A DNA stretch of 64,000 bases from Paraburkholderia tropica (GTDB lineage: Bacteria > Pseudomonadota > Gammaproteobacteria > Burkholderiales > Burkholderiaceae): NCBI RefSeq assembly GCF_900109265.1, contig NZ_FNZM01000011.1, positions 186,001 through 250,000 on the forward strand, read 5' to 3'. The notes beneath the pieces were generated by a model. It was given only the letters and a program-made list of their open reading frames with translations. It searched no databases and was not told the DNA's origin. A program made the position numbers and the translations under genes. The stretch's first letter is position 1. Each line of letters starts with the position of its first letter. Below, piece by piece: positions 24,691 to 32,690 of this stretch.

Positions 24691-25101
24691 ATGAACAAGT
24701 CCCGCATGGCCGTGCCCGCGCATGCCCGCCGTCGCACGTACGCGCCGGCCGCCGCGATCGTTGCCGCCGCATCGGCACTGGCCTTCACGCTCGTCGCGCT
24801 GCCCGCGCAGGCCGCCGACGCCGCCAAAGGCAAGGTGCTGTCCGACAGCCACAACTGCGCCGCCTGCCACGGCGAAAACCTCAACAAGCCGGTGAGCCCG
24901 GAGTATCCGAAGCTCGCGGGCCAGCATGCCGATTACATCTACTGGGCGCTGCGCCAGTACCAGATGGGCGGCAATAACCCGCATCTCGGTCGCAACAATC
25001 CGATCATGCAGGCGCAGGTGCAGAGCCTGTCGCAGGGCGACATGAAGGATCTGGCCGCGTATATCGAATCGCTCAAGGGCGATCTCGTCGAGAAGAAATA
25101 A
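24691..25101 (+). CDS. Class I c-type cytochrome, second of pair
   Basis: 136 residues. A long positively charged n-region and hydrophobic core form a signal peptide ending in AQA (about residue 42). The haem motif is CAACH. LAGQHADYIYWALRQYQMG and the NNPIMQAQVQSLSQGDMKDLAAYIESL helix (split: NNPIMQAQVQSLS, QGDMKDLAAYIESL) carry the likely distal Met. Good AGAGGA ribosome site 7-12 nt before the ATG. It is cotranscribed with the preceding cytochrome and closed by a strong terminator. Periplasmic electron transfer is the role; redox partners are not visible. Confidence 0.92.
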   Translation: MNKSRMAVPAHARRRTYAPAAAIVAAASALAFTLVALPAQAADAAKGKVLSDSHNCAACHGENLNKPVSPEYPKLAGQHADYIYWALRQYQMGGNNPHLGRNNPIMQAQVQSLSQGDMKDLAAYIESLKGDLVEKK

Positions 25102-25140
25102 GCGCTGGGGCGCACGAACGCACGGACGCGCCGCCGAAAG

Positions 25141-25189
25141 CAAAAACACCCCGTTCGGGCCGCGTGGCGGTTCGAACGGGGTGTTTTTG
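25141..25189. terminator. Bidirectional terminator, 17-bp perfect stem
   Basis: Arms at 25141-25157 and 25173-25189 (CAAAAACACCCCGTTCG and its exact complement) with a 15-nt loop. It separates the cytochrome genes from the convergent DUF1841 gene. Confidence 0.93.
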
Positions 25190-25247
25190 TTTGTGGATGC
25201 CGCTTGAATCGACGTGTATCGATGAATCGGCGTATCGACAGATCCGC

Positions 25248-25682
25248 TCAGTCGCGCGTCGCGCGGCGCTCGATGCGTTGCAGATAGGCGTCGGTGTCGG
25301 GCGGCGTATTCGTGCGCTGCGCTTCCCAGATGGTCTCGCCGAGACATTCCATGATCGCGTGCTGCGCGTCGTGCGTGGAGCCCATGCGCGCCGCGAGCCG
25401 GTCGTGCGCCGCGCGGATGCCCGGCGGCTGATCGATCGACAATTGCTCGCTGATCGCCAGATGCATCGACAGATGCAGGAAGGGATTGCTTTGCCCGCGT
25501 TCGGGCGAATAGTCCTGCGCGGCGGCCTGATCGGCGTCGGCGAGCTCCGCGTGATACTCGGGATGCTCGACGATCCAGTCGGCGGCAATCGCCTCGAGCG
25601 GCGTGAGGATTTCGCCCGCGCGCTGCTTGCGCCAGGTCTCGGTGAAAAAGCGGCGGACTTCGTCGCGGCTGGGATTGAACAT
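25248..25682 (-). CDS. DUF1841 family protein
   Basis: 144 residues from MFNPSRDEVRRFF. The family signature is clear: FFTETWRKQRAGEILTPLE, then HPEYH and NPFLHLSMHLAISEQLSIDQ, then DAQHAIMECLGETIWEAQR. It is a conserved betaproteobacterial/gammaproteobacterial cytosolic protein of unknown function, often found close to nth or cytochrome genes. The start at 25682 is the conserved one; the open frame further upstream is not. Downstream of nth on the same strand with a 163-bp gap. Confidence 0.9.
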   Translation of the reverse strand: MFNPSRDEVRRFFTETWRKQRAGEILTPLEAIAADWIVEHPEYHAELADADQAAAQDYSPERGQSNPFLHLSMHLAISEQLSIDQPPGIRAAHDRLAARMGSTHDAQHAIMECLGETIWEAQRTNTPPDTDAYLQRIERRATRD

Positions 25683-25845
25683 CGTGAACGTGCTGGGTGG
25701 GGAGTCGGTTCGAACCCGAACCGGCTTCGTCGTTGGACTGTGATGGCCGATTTTACGCCGCCGTGCGCGGGCTTGCCGGAGCTGCAGCCGCAACGCGCGG
25801 CCGCGTTTTCAGGGCCGGATCCGGGGCGTGGATCTCAGGCATCGC

Positions 25846-26490
25846 TCAAAGATCGGGTGGCGGCGTCTTTTGCCTGAACTCGCAGACCGGCTCGATCACG
25901 CAATGCCAGCATTCCGGACGGCGCGCCTTGCAGACGTAGCGGCCATGCAGGATCAGCCAGTGATGCGCGTTCACGAGGAATTCCTTCGGCGTGTACTTTT
26001 CGAGCGCGATCTCGACGGCCTTCACGTCCTTGCCGGGCGCGAGGCCGGTGCGGTTCGCGACCCGGAAGATATGCGTGTCGACGGCGATGGTCGGCTCGCC
26101 GAACGCCACGTTGAGCACCACGTTCGCGGTCTTGCGGCCCACGCCGGGCAGTCCTTCGAGCGCCTCGCGCGTGCGCGGCACTTCGCCGCCGTACTGCTCG
26201 ATCAGCTTTTCGCAGGTGGCGATCACGTTCTTCGCCTTGGTGCGGTAGAGGCCGATCGTCTTGATGTAATCGGCCACGCCTTCCTCGCCGAGCGCGAGCA
26301 CGGTCTGCGGCGTGTTCGCGACCGGAAACATCCGCCGCATGGCCTTGTTCACCGACACATCGGTAGCCTGCGCGGACAACAGCACGGCGATCAGGAGTTC
26401 GAACGGCGTCGTGAACTCCAGCTCGGTCTCCGGATGCGGATTGATGCTTTGCAGCGTTTCGTAGATGGCGCGGCGCTTGGTGGCGTTCAT
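25846..26490 (-). CDS. nth: Endonuclease III
   Basis: 214-residue DNA glycosylase/AP lyase that removes oxidised pyrimidines. The helix-hairpin-helix LPGVGRKTANVVL contains the catalytic Lys120, and VDTHIFRVANR contains Asp138, both at the E. coli positions. The C-terminal [4Fe-4S] site is C-x6-C-x2-C-x5-C in CKARRPECWHCVIEPVC. It lies 23 bp after rsxB on the same strand; an rsxB-nth pairing is common in proteobacteria. Confidence 0.98.
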   Translation of the reverse strand: MNATKRRAIYETLQSINPHPETELEFTTPFELLIAVLLSAQATDVSVNKAMRRMFPVANTPQTVLALGEEGVADYIKTIGLYRTKAKNVIATCEKLIEQYGGEVPRTREALEGLPGVGRKTANVVLNVAFGEPTIAVDTHIFRVANRTGLAPGKDVKAVEIALEKYTPKEFLVNAHHWLILHGRYVCKARRPECWHCVIEPVCEFRQKTPPPDL

Positions 26491-26513
26491 GCGGATAGGC
26501 GTGGGCGCGGTGG

Positions 26514-27461
26514 TTACGTGGGCTTGTCGTCGTTGGGCGTGTTGGCGGCGGCGCTGTCGCTCTTCTTGCTTTTCTCGCTCGCGTCGTCGCTCTGGCCACT
26601 CTGGCCGTTCTGCGATGCGGCGATGCCCAGACGCTTGCGGCGCGCCTCGGCGGCGTCGATCTGCGCCTGCACGTCGGCGCTGACGTGCTCGGTGTTGCGC
26701 GGGCCTTCGCCGCGCGCCGACAGTTCCGCCTTCTTCTGGCGCGCGCGTTCCAGCGCGGCCTGGATGATCGCTTTCTTCTTCGCTTCGGCGTCGTTGGCGG
26801 GCGCGGCTTGCGCGGCGGCGGGCGCGGTGGTCGCGCCTGCGTGAGCGGCTTGCTCGGTCTGGTCCGCCTGCGCCTTCTGCGCGTCTTGGGCGTCTTGCGC
26901 GGGGGCGGCAGCCGCCGCGCGGCGGGCGGCGGCGCGCGCTTCGGCGGCGTTGCGCTCGGCGGCGAGGCGCGCCTGGCGGCGGTCGTGGCGCAGGCGTGCT
27001 TCATCGGCCTGCTGCTGCGTCCAGGCGTCCCAGCCGGTGGCGTCGCCCGTCACCGGAATCATCGCGATGCAATCGACCGGGCAGGGCGCCACGCACAGGT
27101 CGCAACCCGTGCAGAGATCCTTGACGATGGTGTGCATCTGCTTGGGCGCGCCGACGATCGCATCGACGGGACACGCCTGCATGCACAGCGTGCAGCCGAT
27201 GCAGACCTGCTCGTCGATGAACGCGACGGGACGCGCACGTTCGACGCCGTTGACCGGATTGATCGGAATAACCGGCTTGCCCAGCAGTCTGGCGAGGCGT
27301 TCGACGCCCTCGGCGCCGCCGGGCGGGCACTGGTTGTAGTTGGCGCTGCCGGCCGCGACAGCGTCGGCGTAGGGCCGGCAGCCGTCATAGCCGCACTTGG
27401 TGCATTGCGTCTGGGGCAGCAGATCTTCGATGCGATCTGCAAGTGTTTTAGGTTCGTTCAC
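26514..27461 (-). CDS. rsxB: RsxB/RnfB-like ferredoxin-type protein with long Ala-rich tail
   Basis: 315 residues from a GTG start at 27461. Near the N-terminus is the RnfB 4Fe-4S module C-x2-C-x4-C with CPPGG (CTKCGYDGCRPYADAV). Two further [4Fe-4S] clusters follow in CIGCTLCMQACPVDAI and CTGCDLCVAPCPVDCI (about residues 87-130). The N-terminal membrane helix of true RnfB is missing. Residues about 150-315 are Ala/Gln/Lys-rich, with a KKKAIIQAALERARQKKAEL segment similar to the C-terminal repeats of RnfC. No rsxA/C/D/G/E genes are next to it, so it is an orphan electron carrier. Its linkage to nth suggests a role with iron-sulfur enzymes, which is inference. Confidence 0.88.
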   Translation of the reverse strand: MNEPKTLADRIEDLLPQTQCTKCGYDGCRPYADAVAAGSANYNQCPPGGAEGVERLARLLGKPVIPINPVNGVERARPVAFIDEQVCIGCTLCMQACPVDAIVGAPKQMHTIVKDLCTGCDLCVAPCPVDCIAMIPVTGDATGWDAWTQQQADEARLRHDRRQARLAAERNAAEARAAARRAAAAAPAQDAQDAQKAQADQTEQAAHAGATTAPAAAQAAPANDAEAKKKAIIQAALERARQKKAELSARGEGPRNTEHVSADVQAQIDAAEARRKRLGIAASQNGQSGQSDDASEKSKKSDSAAANTPNDDKPT

Positions 27462-27904
27462 GGTCGCGACTTCTGGGCGGGCCCGGGGGGGAATGGGGAG
27501 CGGGCCGGGCGGCGGCGCGCTGACAACTCAAGCGAGGCGACAGGGCCGCCTGGCGAGGCTCGCGCGCGCGGCGCCAAAGCCCGCATTATCGCCGATTTCC
27601 CGCATTGCCATCGGCAGGGCATGTGCCATAATCAAAGCGCTTAATTCGAATCGCGAACGGCCGCGCAGGTGTCGCGCCAGCCTCGCGGGCATGCCGGATT
27701 CGGATCGGGCGCAGAGGAGTGCTTCACGACGCATCGTCAGGCGAGGGGGCCGGTGACGGCGCACGTCGACATGCAAGACCGAAAAAGAAGGGTGTCAGTC
27801 CATTAACCTGGCGCGCCCCGCAGTCACGCTGCCGCTACATGGGTTTGGAGAGGCCCGGCGGCGCGAAGCGGGAGCCCGCGCGCCTATCGAGCGATCCTGC
27901 CACC
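27462..27904. promoter_or_regulatory. 443-bp divergent region, rsxB versus TetR gene
   Basis: TTGCCA (27605-27610), a 16-nt spacer and CATAAT (27627-27632) could be a plus-strand promoter, leaving a leader of about 265 nt before the TetR start. No convincing operator palindrome, ORF or hairpin was recognised in the rest. Confidence 0.4.
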
Positions 27905-28537
27905 ATGAATCAGCCGAAAATCAAAAGAGATCCTGAAGGCACGCGCCGCCGCATCCTGCTCGCCGCGGCGGAAGAATTCGCGAGCGGCGGCCTGTTTGGC
28001 GCCCGCGTCGACCAGATTGCGCGACGCGCGGAAACCAACGAGCGCATGCTCTACTACTACTTCGGAAGCAAGGAGCAGTTGTTCACTGCGGTGCTCGAAC
28101 ACGCGTTCGGCGCGCTGAACGAAGCCGAGCGCGCGCTCGACCTGGCCGGGCTCGCACCGGTCGAGGCCATCACGCGGCTCGCGCATTTCGTCTGGGATTA
28201 CTACCGCGATCATCCCGAACTCCTGCGGCTCGTGAATAACGAGAACCTGCACGAGGCGCGCTACATGCAGAAGTCCACGCGCATTCACGAGATGGTGTCG
28301 CCGATCGTCGCCACGCTCGGTTCGATCCTCGCGCGCGGCGAGGCCGCGGGCCTGTTCCGTTCCGACGTCGATCCGCTGCGTCTGTACGTGACGCTCTCGG
28401 GCATGGGCTACTACATCGTCTCGAACCGCTACACCATCAACGCGACGATGGGCCGCGACTTCAGCGCGCCCGCCGAACGCGCCGAGATCATCAAGCTCAA
28501 TACCGACATGCTGCTCGCGTTCCTGCTGCGCAAGTAG
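27905..28537 (+). CDS. TetR/AcrR-family transcriptional regulator
   Basis: 210 residues from MNQPKIKRDPEG. The DNA-binding domain is RRRILLAAAEEFASGGLFGA ... DQIARRAETNERMLYYYFGSKEQL (residues about 14-60), with the typical YYYFGSKEQLF end of the HTH. The ligand-binding half (VWDYYRDHPELLRLVNNENLHEAR, and MGYYIVSNRYTIN) resembles the RutR/YcdC-type C-terminal domain. The target is unknown. Neighbours are rsxB (divergent) and phaZ (convergent), so no obvious operon partner. An open frame upstream of 27905 is not conserved in type. Confidence 0.9.
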   Translation: MNQPKIKRDPEGTRRRILLAAAEEFASGGLFGARVDQIARRAETNERMLYYYFGSKEQLFTAVLEHAFGALNEAERALDLAGLAPVEAITRLAHFVWDYYRDHPELLRLVNNENLHEARYMQKSTRIHEMVSPIVATLGSILARGEAAGLFRSDVDPLRLYVTLSGMGYYIVSNRYTINATMGRDFSAPAERAEIIKLNTDMLLAFLLRK

Positions 28538-28556
28538 CCCGTTACGCGCCGTCATG

Positions 28557-28597
28557 AAAAAACGCCGCGCCGGTTGGAGAACCGGTGCGGCGTTTTT
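28557..28597. terminator. Bidirectional terminator, TetR gene versus phaZ
   Basis: A-tract, stem ACGCCGC plus CCGGTT with GGAG loop, complementary AACCGG plus GCGGCGT, and TTTTT. It serves the two convergent genes. Confidence 0.9.
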
Positions 28598-28627
28598 GTG
28601 TGCGGTATCGCGTGTGCGGAGGCGAAC

Positions 28628-29905
28628 TCAGACGACCGCGCTTTCCTTGCTCGACTGCTTCGTCTGCTGATACTGGCGGAAGAATTCGCGCAGTTGCGGA
28701 TAAATGATGGTGCGCCAGCGGCGGCCCGAGAAAATGCCGTAGTGGCCGCACTTTTCCGCGGTCAGGCGATGGCGGTTCGCTTCGGGAATGCTCGTGCACA
28801 GATCGTGAGCGGCATGCGTCTGGCCCGAGCCCGAAATGTCGTCGAGTTCGCCTTCGATCGTGAAGAGCGCCGTTTCGCGAATGTCCTGCGGCCGTACGCG
28901 CTCGCCCGCGACATCCCACGTGCCTTCGGCCAGGCGGAAGTCCTGGAACACGGTCTGGATGGTCTCGAGGTAATACTCGGCGGCCATGTCGAGCACCGCG
29001 TTGTATTCGTCGTAGAAACGGCGATGTGCTTCGGCATCCTCTTCGTCGCCGCGCAGCAGGCTCTTGTAGAAGTCCCAATGCGCGGTGGTGTGGCGGCCCG
29101 GATTCATCGCCACGAAGCCCGCATGCTGGAGGAAGCCCGGATAGACCTCGCGGCCTTCGCCCGGATAGTTGGCCGGCACCGTGTGGATGACGTTGTTCGC
29201 AAACCACTCCAGCGAGTGCTCGGTGGCCAGCGAGTTGACCGCCGTGGGGCTGCGGCGCGCGTCGATCGGGCCGCCCATCATCGTCATGGTGAGCGGCGTG
29301 GCTTCGCCGCGCGAGGCCATCAGCGAAATGGCCGCGAGCACCGGCACCGTGGGCTGGCACACCGACATCACGTGCAGGTTCTTCGCGCCGATATGACGGA
29401 TGAATTCCTGGATGTACGCGATGTAGTCGTCGAGATGGAACGGACCGGCGTCGAGCGGCACCATGCGCGCGTCGATCCAGTCGGTGATGTAGACCTTGTG
29501 GTCCTGCAGCAGCGTGCGCACCGTGTCGCGCAGCAGCGTGGCGTGGTGGCCCGAGAGCGGCGCACAGACCAACACCGAGGGCTCGTCCTTGAGCGCGGCG
29601 ACGGCGCCGGAGTCGTCGGCGTAGCGCTTGAAACGCAGCAGACGGCAGAACGGCTTCTCGACGATGGTCTGCTCGACGATCGGAATGTGAAAACCGTCTT
29701 TCTCGATCTGGCGGATGTCGAATTCAGGCTTTTCGTAGTCCTTGCCGAGTCGATACAGCAGTTCGTAGCCGGCCGCGAGACGCGTGGCGCCCGGGATCAG
29801 CGAGAACGGGCTCGACGGGTTCGAAAACGACTTGGACGCCGCCTGGGCCCACGCGGTAAGCGGGCTCAGCAAGGCGCGCTGGTATTCACGAATTTGGTAG
29901 AGCAT
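28628..29905 (-). CDS. phaZ: Intracellular polyhydroxybutyrate depolymerase
   Basis: 425-residue enzyme that mobilises stored PHB. It is of the PhaZa1 type of Cupriavidus: no lipase box GxSxG, but a nucleophile cysteine in SVCQPTVPVLAA at Cys183, exactly the position reported for that enzyme. The start MLYQIREYQRALLSPLTAWA is the family N-terminus (ATG 29905). Other conserved parts are VYITDWIDARMVPLDAGPFH and the C-terminal GHYGIFSGRRWR containing the catalytic His. It has its own promoter at 30139-30167 and a bidirectional terminator. Substrate is granule-bound PHB in the cytoplasm. Confidence 0.95.
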   Translation of the reverse strand: MLYQIREYQRALLSPLTAWAQAASKSFSNPSSPFSLIPGATRLAAGYELLYRLGKDYEKPEFDIRQIEKDGFHIPIVEQTIVEKPFCRLLRFKRYADDSGAVAALKDEPSVLVCAPLSGHHATLLRDTVRTLLQDHKVYITDWIDARMVPLDAGPFHLDDYIAYIQEFIRHIGAKNLHVMSVCQPTVPVLAAISLMASRGEATPLTMTMMGGPIDARRSPTAVNSLATEHSLEWFANNVIHTVPANYPGEGREVYPGFLQHAGFVAMNPGRHTTAHWDFYKSLLRGDEEDAEAHRRFYDEYNAVLDMAAEYYLETIQTVFQDFRLAEGTWDVAGERVRPQDIRETALFTIEGELDDISGSGQTHAAHDLCTSIPEANRHRLTAEKCGHYGIFSGRRWRTIIYPQLREFFRQYQQTKQSSKESAVV

Positions 29906-30138
29906 GGATGCTCCGGCATCAGGGGTGGTTCGCCCCCGCGCCGCGCCGCTGCGCGGGTGGGCGGCGGCGGGCTGGGAGAGTGGGTCGGTCAGGCAGTTTA
30001 TCGGCCTGGGATGGCGCCGCTTGAGGCGCATGCGTGGCTTTCGCGCGGATCGCGCGCGCATGCGGCCCGGATTGCCCGCGCGGCGTGCCCCGCAGGGACG
30101 GGATACCGTGGACGACAGCCTGCTCGAATACGCGGTCG

Positions 30139-30167
30139 ATCATATCGGACCCCAGAATGTTGTGCAA
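30139..30167 (-). promoter_or_regulatory. Probable sigma-70 promoter of phaZ
   Basis: On the minus strand TTGCAC (30167-30162), a 17-nt spacer and TATGAT (30144-30139). The transcript would start near 30132 and have a leader of about 227 nt. Confidence 0.65.
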
Positions 30168-30174
30168 TGCAGCA
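30160..30174 (-). promoter_or_regulatory. TGC-rich PhaR-like operator overlapping phaZ -35
   Basis: Minus strand reads TGCTGCATTGCACAA. The CTGC-ATT-GCAC core differs by one base from the CTGC-N3-GCAG type of site described for the PHB repressor PhaR. It covers the -35 box, so binding would block phaZ transcription. Confidence 0.5.
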
Positions 30175-30233
30175 TCCCAGTGTAACCCACCTCGCGCAAA
30201 GCGATCGGCGCTTTCGCCCACGCTTTCGAACAA

Positions 30234-32111
30234 TTACGATGCGGCTGTCGCCGATCTGTCCGCAAGGTCCGCCTCCATGGCCGTTTCCGGCGTGGTCGGG
30301 TGGCCCGTCTCGCTGGCCATTTCCTGCTCGTGCCGCATCAGATTCAGCCCGGTGTGCACAAGCGCCACATGCGAGAAAGCTTGTGGGAAATTTCCCACAA
30401 GACGGCCGGCGATCGGATCGTATTCCTCGGCGAGCAGGCCGACGTCGTTGGCGAGCGCGAGCAGCCTTTCGTACATCTTGCGCGCGTCGTCCATGCGGCC
30501 CTGGAGCGCGAGGTTGTCGACCATCCAGAAGCTGCACGCGAGGAAGGTGCCTTCGCCGGGCGGCAGGCCGTCGTTGAAGTCGGTGGTGCGGTAGCGCATC
30601 ACGAAGCCTTCGCACATGAGGTCGCGCTCGATGGCCTTCACCGTGCCCGCGATGCGGGGGTCCTTCGCGGGCAGGAAGCCGACCAGCGGCATCAGCAGCA
30701 GGCTCGCGTCGAGGTCGGTGCCGCCGTAGATCTGCGTGAAGGAGTTCAGCGCCGTATTGAAGCTGCGCTCGCAGATGGTCGCGTGGATGGTGTCGCGCAG
30801 CTCGCGCCAGTGATCGACCGGGCCGGGCAGGTCGAACTGCTCCGCCGAGCGCACGCAGCGGTCGAACGCCACCCATGCCATGACCTTCGAGAACGTGAAG
30901 TGCTGGCGGCCGCCGCGCGTTTCCCAGATGCCTTCGTCGGGCTCGGTCCAGATCGTTTCCAGATGTTCGAGCATCGCGCACTGGATCGACCACGCGGTTT
31001 CGTCGGCTTGCAGGCCGCCCACGCGCGCGAGATGCAGCGCGTTCATCACTTCGCCGTAGACGTCGAGCTGCAACTGCCCGACCGCGTTATTGCCGACGCG
31101 CACCGGCTTCGCGCCTTCGTAGCCGGGCAGCCAGTCGAGTTCGAACTCGGGCAGGCGGCGCTCGCCCGCGATGCCGTACATGATCTGCAACTGCGAGGGC
31201 GAACCCGCCATCACGCGGCCGAGCCACGCGCGCCAGGCGCGCGCTTCGTCGTAATAGCCGCCGCGCATCATGGCGAGCAGCGTGATGGTGGCGTCGCGCA
31301 GCCAGCAGTAGCGGTAGTCCCAGTTGCGCGTGCCGCCGAGCTGCTCGGGCAGCGAGGTCGTGGGCGCGGCGACGATGCCGCCCGTCGGCTCGTAGGCCAG
31401 CGCCTTGAGCGTGATGAGCGAGCGGCGGATCGGCTCGGCCCAGCGGCCTTCGACGGTGCCGCGCGCGGCCCATTCGGCCCAGTAGTTCTCGGTGCGCGCG
31501 AGCGCCGTGAACGGATCGCGCGGCGGCGGCAGACGCAGATGCGAGGCCGCGTAAGCCATCGAAAACGGCACGCGCTCGCCTTCCTTGACCTCGAATTCGG
31601 CGACCGTGTGCATGTTTTCGCCCTGCAGATCGACGGGCGTGCGCAGCACGACGGTGTCCGGGCCGACGGTGGCCTTGATGCCGCTCTCGTAGGTGAGGCG
31701 GCTCACCCACGGCACCGAAAAGCCGTAGTCGAAGCGCATCACGAGTTCGCACCGCATGGCCACCGTGCCGCGGCGTCCCACGACGATGCGCACCAGTTCG
31801 CTCCAGCCGTTGCCGGGCGGCATGAAGTCGATCAGCGTGACGGCGCCGTCGGGCGTTTCGAAATCGGTTTCGAGGATCAGCGTGTCGCCGCGATAACGGC
31901 GCGTGATCTTGATGTCGGCGCGCGAGCCGTCGGCGGCGGGTGCGGGGGCGATCAGCCAGCGGCCGTTGGCTTCGGTGCCGAGCAGCGCGGCGAAGCACGC
32001 GCCGGAGTCGAAGCGCGGCCAGCAGAGCCAGTCGATGGAACCCTCACGGGACACGAGCGCGGCCGTGTGGCCGTCGCCGATCAAGGCATAGTCTTCGATA
32101 AGTGCAGGCAT
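30234..32111 (-). CDS. Glycoside hydrolase family 15 protein (glucoamylase/trehalase-like)
   Basis: 625 residues from MPALIEDYALIGDGHTAALV. The N-terminal super-sandwich domain (DYALIGDGHTAALVSREGSIDWLCWPRFDS) is followed by an (alpha/alpha)6 barrel from about residue 240. Family landmarks are GGTRNWDYRYCWLRDATITL and, towards the end, GEGTFLACSFWMVDNLALQG with its catalytic acid region, and GLLAEEYDP. (Longer motif: residues about 14-43.) Bacterial members act on alpha-1,4 glucans or, in some actinobacteria, on trehalose; the substrate here cannot be assigned. No signal peptide, so it is cytoplasmic. It lies 328 bp upstream of phaZ on the same strand. Confidence 0.93.
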   Translation of the reverse strand: MPALIEDYALIGDGHTAALVSREGSIDWLCWPRFDSGACFAALLGTEANGRWLIAPAPAADGSRADIKITRRYRGDTLILETDFETPDGAVTLIDFMPPGNGWSELVRIVVGRRGTVAMRCELVMRFDYGFSVPWVSRLTYESGIKATVGPDTVVLRTPVDLQGENMHTVAEFEVKEGERVPFSMAYAASHLRLPPPRDPFTALARTENYWAEWAARGTVEGRWAEPIRRSLITLKALAYEPTGGIVAAPTTSLPEQLGGTRNWDYRYCWLRDATITLLAMMRGGYYDEARAWRAWLGRVMAGSPSQLQIMYGIAGERRLPEFELDWLPGYEGAKPVRVGNNAVGQLQLDVYGEVMNALHLARVGGLQADETAWSIQCAMLEHLETIWTEPDEGIWETRGGRQHFTFSKVMAWVAFDRCVRSAEQFDLPGPVDHWRELRDTIHATICERSFNTALNSFTQIYGGTDLDASLLLMPLVGFLPAKDPRIAGTVKAIERDLMCEGFVMRYRTTDFNDGLPPGEGTFLACSFWMVDNLALQGRMDDARKMYERLLALANDVGLLAEEYDPIAGRLVGNFPQAFSHVALVHTGLNLMRHEQEMASETGHPTTPETAMEADLADRSATAAS

Positions 32112-32284
32112 GGTAAGCAGATTGACAGCGGTACGCGAAAAAACGGTCAAAACGGTCGATAAGGCGCATGCACGCACAAGAGTAGTGGGTGCAGGCCCGC
32201 TCGCGCAACGCGTTTCGACGTGCACGGCGCGCAACAAGCTGGTGCGGGAACTTTCGGCCAGGGCGATTTCGTGTCGGCAGGGCG

Positions 32285-32434
32285 TCAGAAATGCCCGTTC
32301 GTGCCGAACAATCCGATGATCCCGATGATGATGAGGTAGAGCGCAACGATGTAGTTGAGCAGACGCGGCACGACGAGAATCAGAATGCCGGCGATGAGCG
32401 CGACGAGCGGGCCGATGGCGACATGGATGTTCAT
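32285..32434 (-). CDS. DUF3096 small membrane protein
   Basis: 49 residues from MNIHVAIGPLVALIAG with a strong AAAGGAG ribosome site 8 nt before the ATG. Two hydrophobic helices (about residues 5-24 and 27-45) are joined by a single PRLLN turn. This matches the short DUF3096 family, whose function is unknown. It is divergent from the lactonase-like gene and same-strand upstream of the GH15 gene. Confidence 0.82.
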   Translation of the reverse strand: MNIHVAIGPLVALIAGILILVVPRLLNYIVALYLIIIGIIGLFGTNGHF

Positions 32435-32690
32435 ATTCACTCCTTTGAGCGGGGCGCGGGGGGGACTCAAATCGGACGCGCATGCAGCGCGATCCGGGTG
32501 ATACCGATGTCGAGGCTCGCGCATCCGGCGTCTAATGAACGTCTGGCCATCAGGCGCGCGCATCCTCACTTATACTGGTCTAACCCTCATAACAATCGTG
32601 CTCGCGCAACGCTTTCCGGGTTCCGCCCGCCACGCGCCGCGCGCTGCCGATCAGCTCCATCCAGGTTCGACAAGAAGAAAGGAGGTCGAC

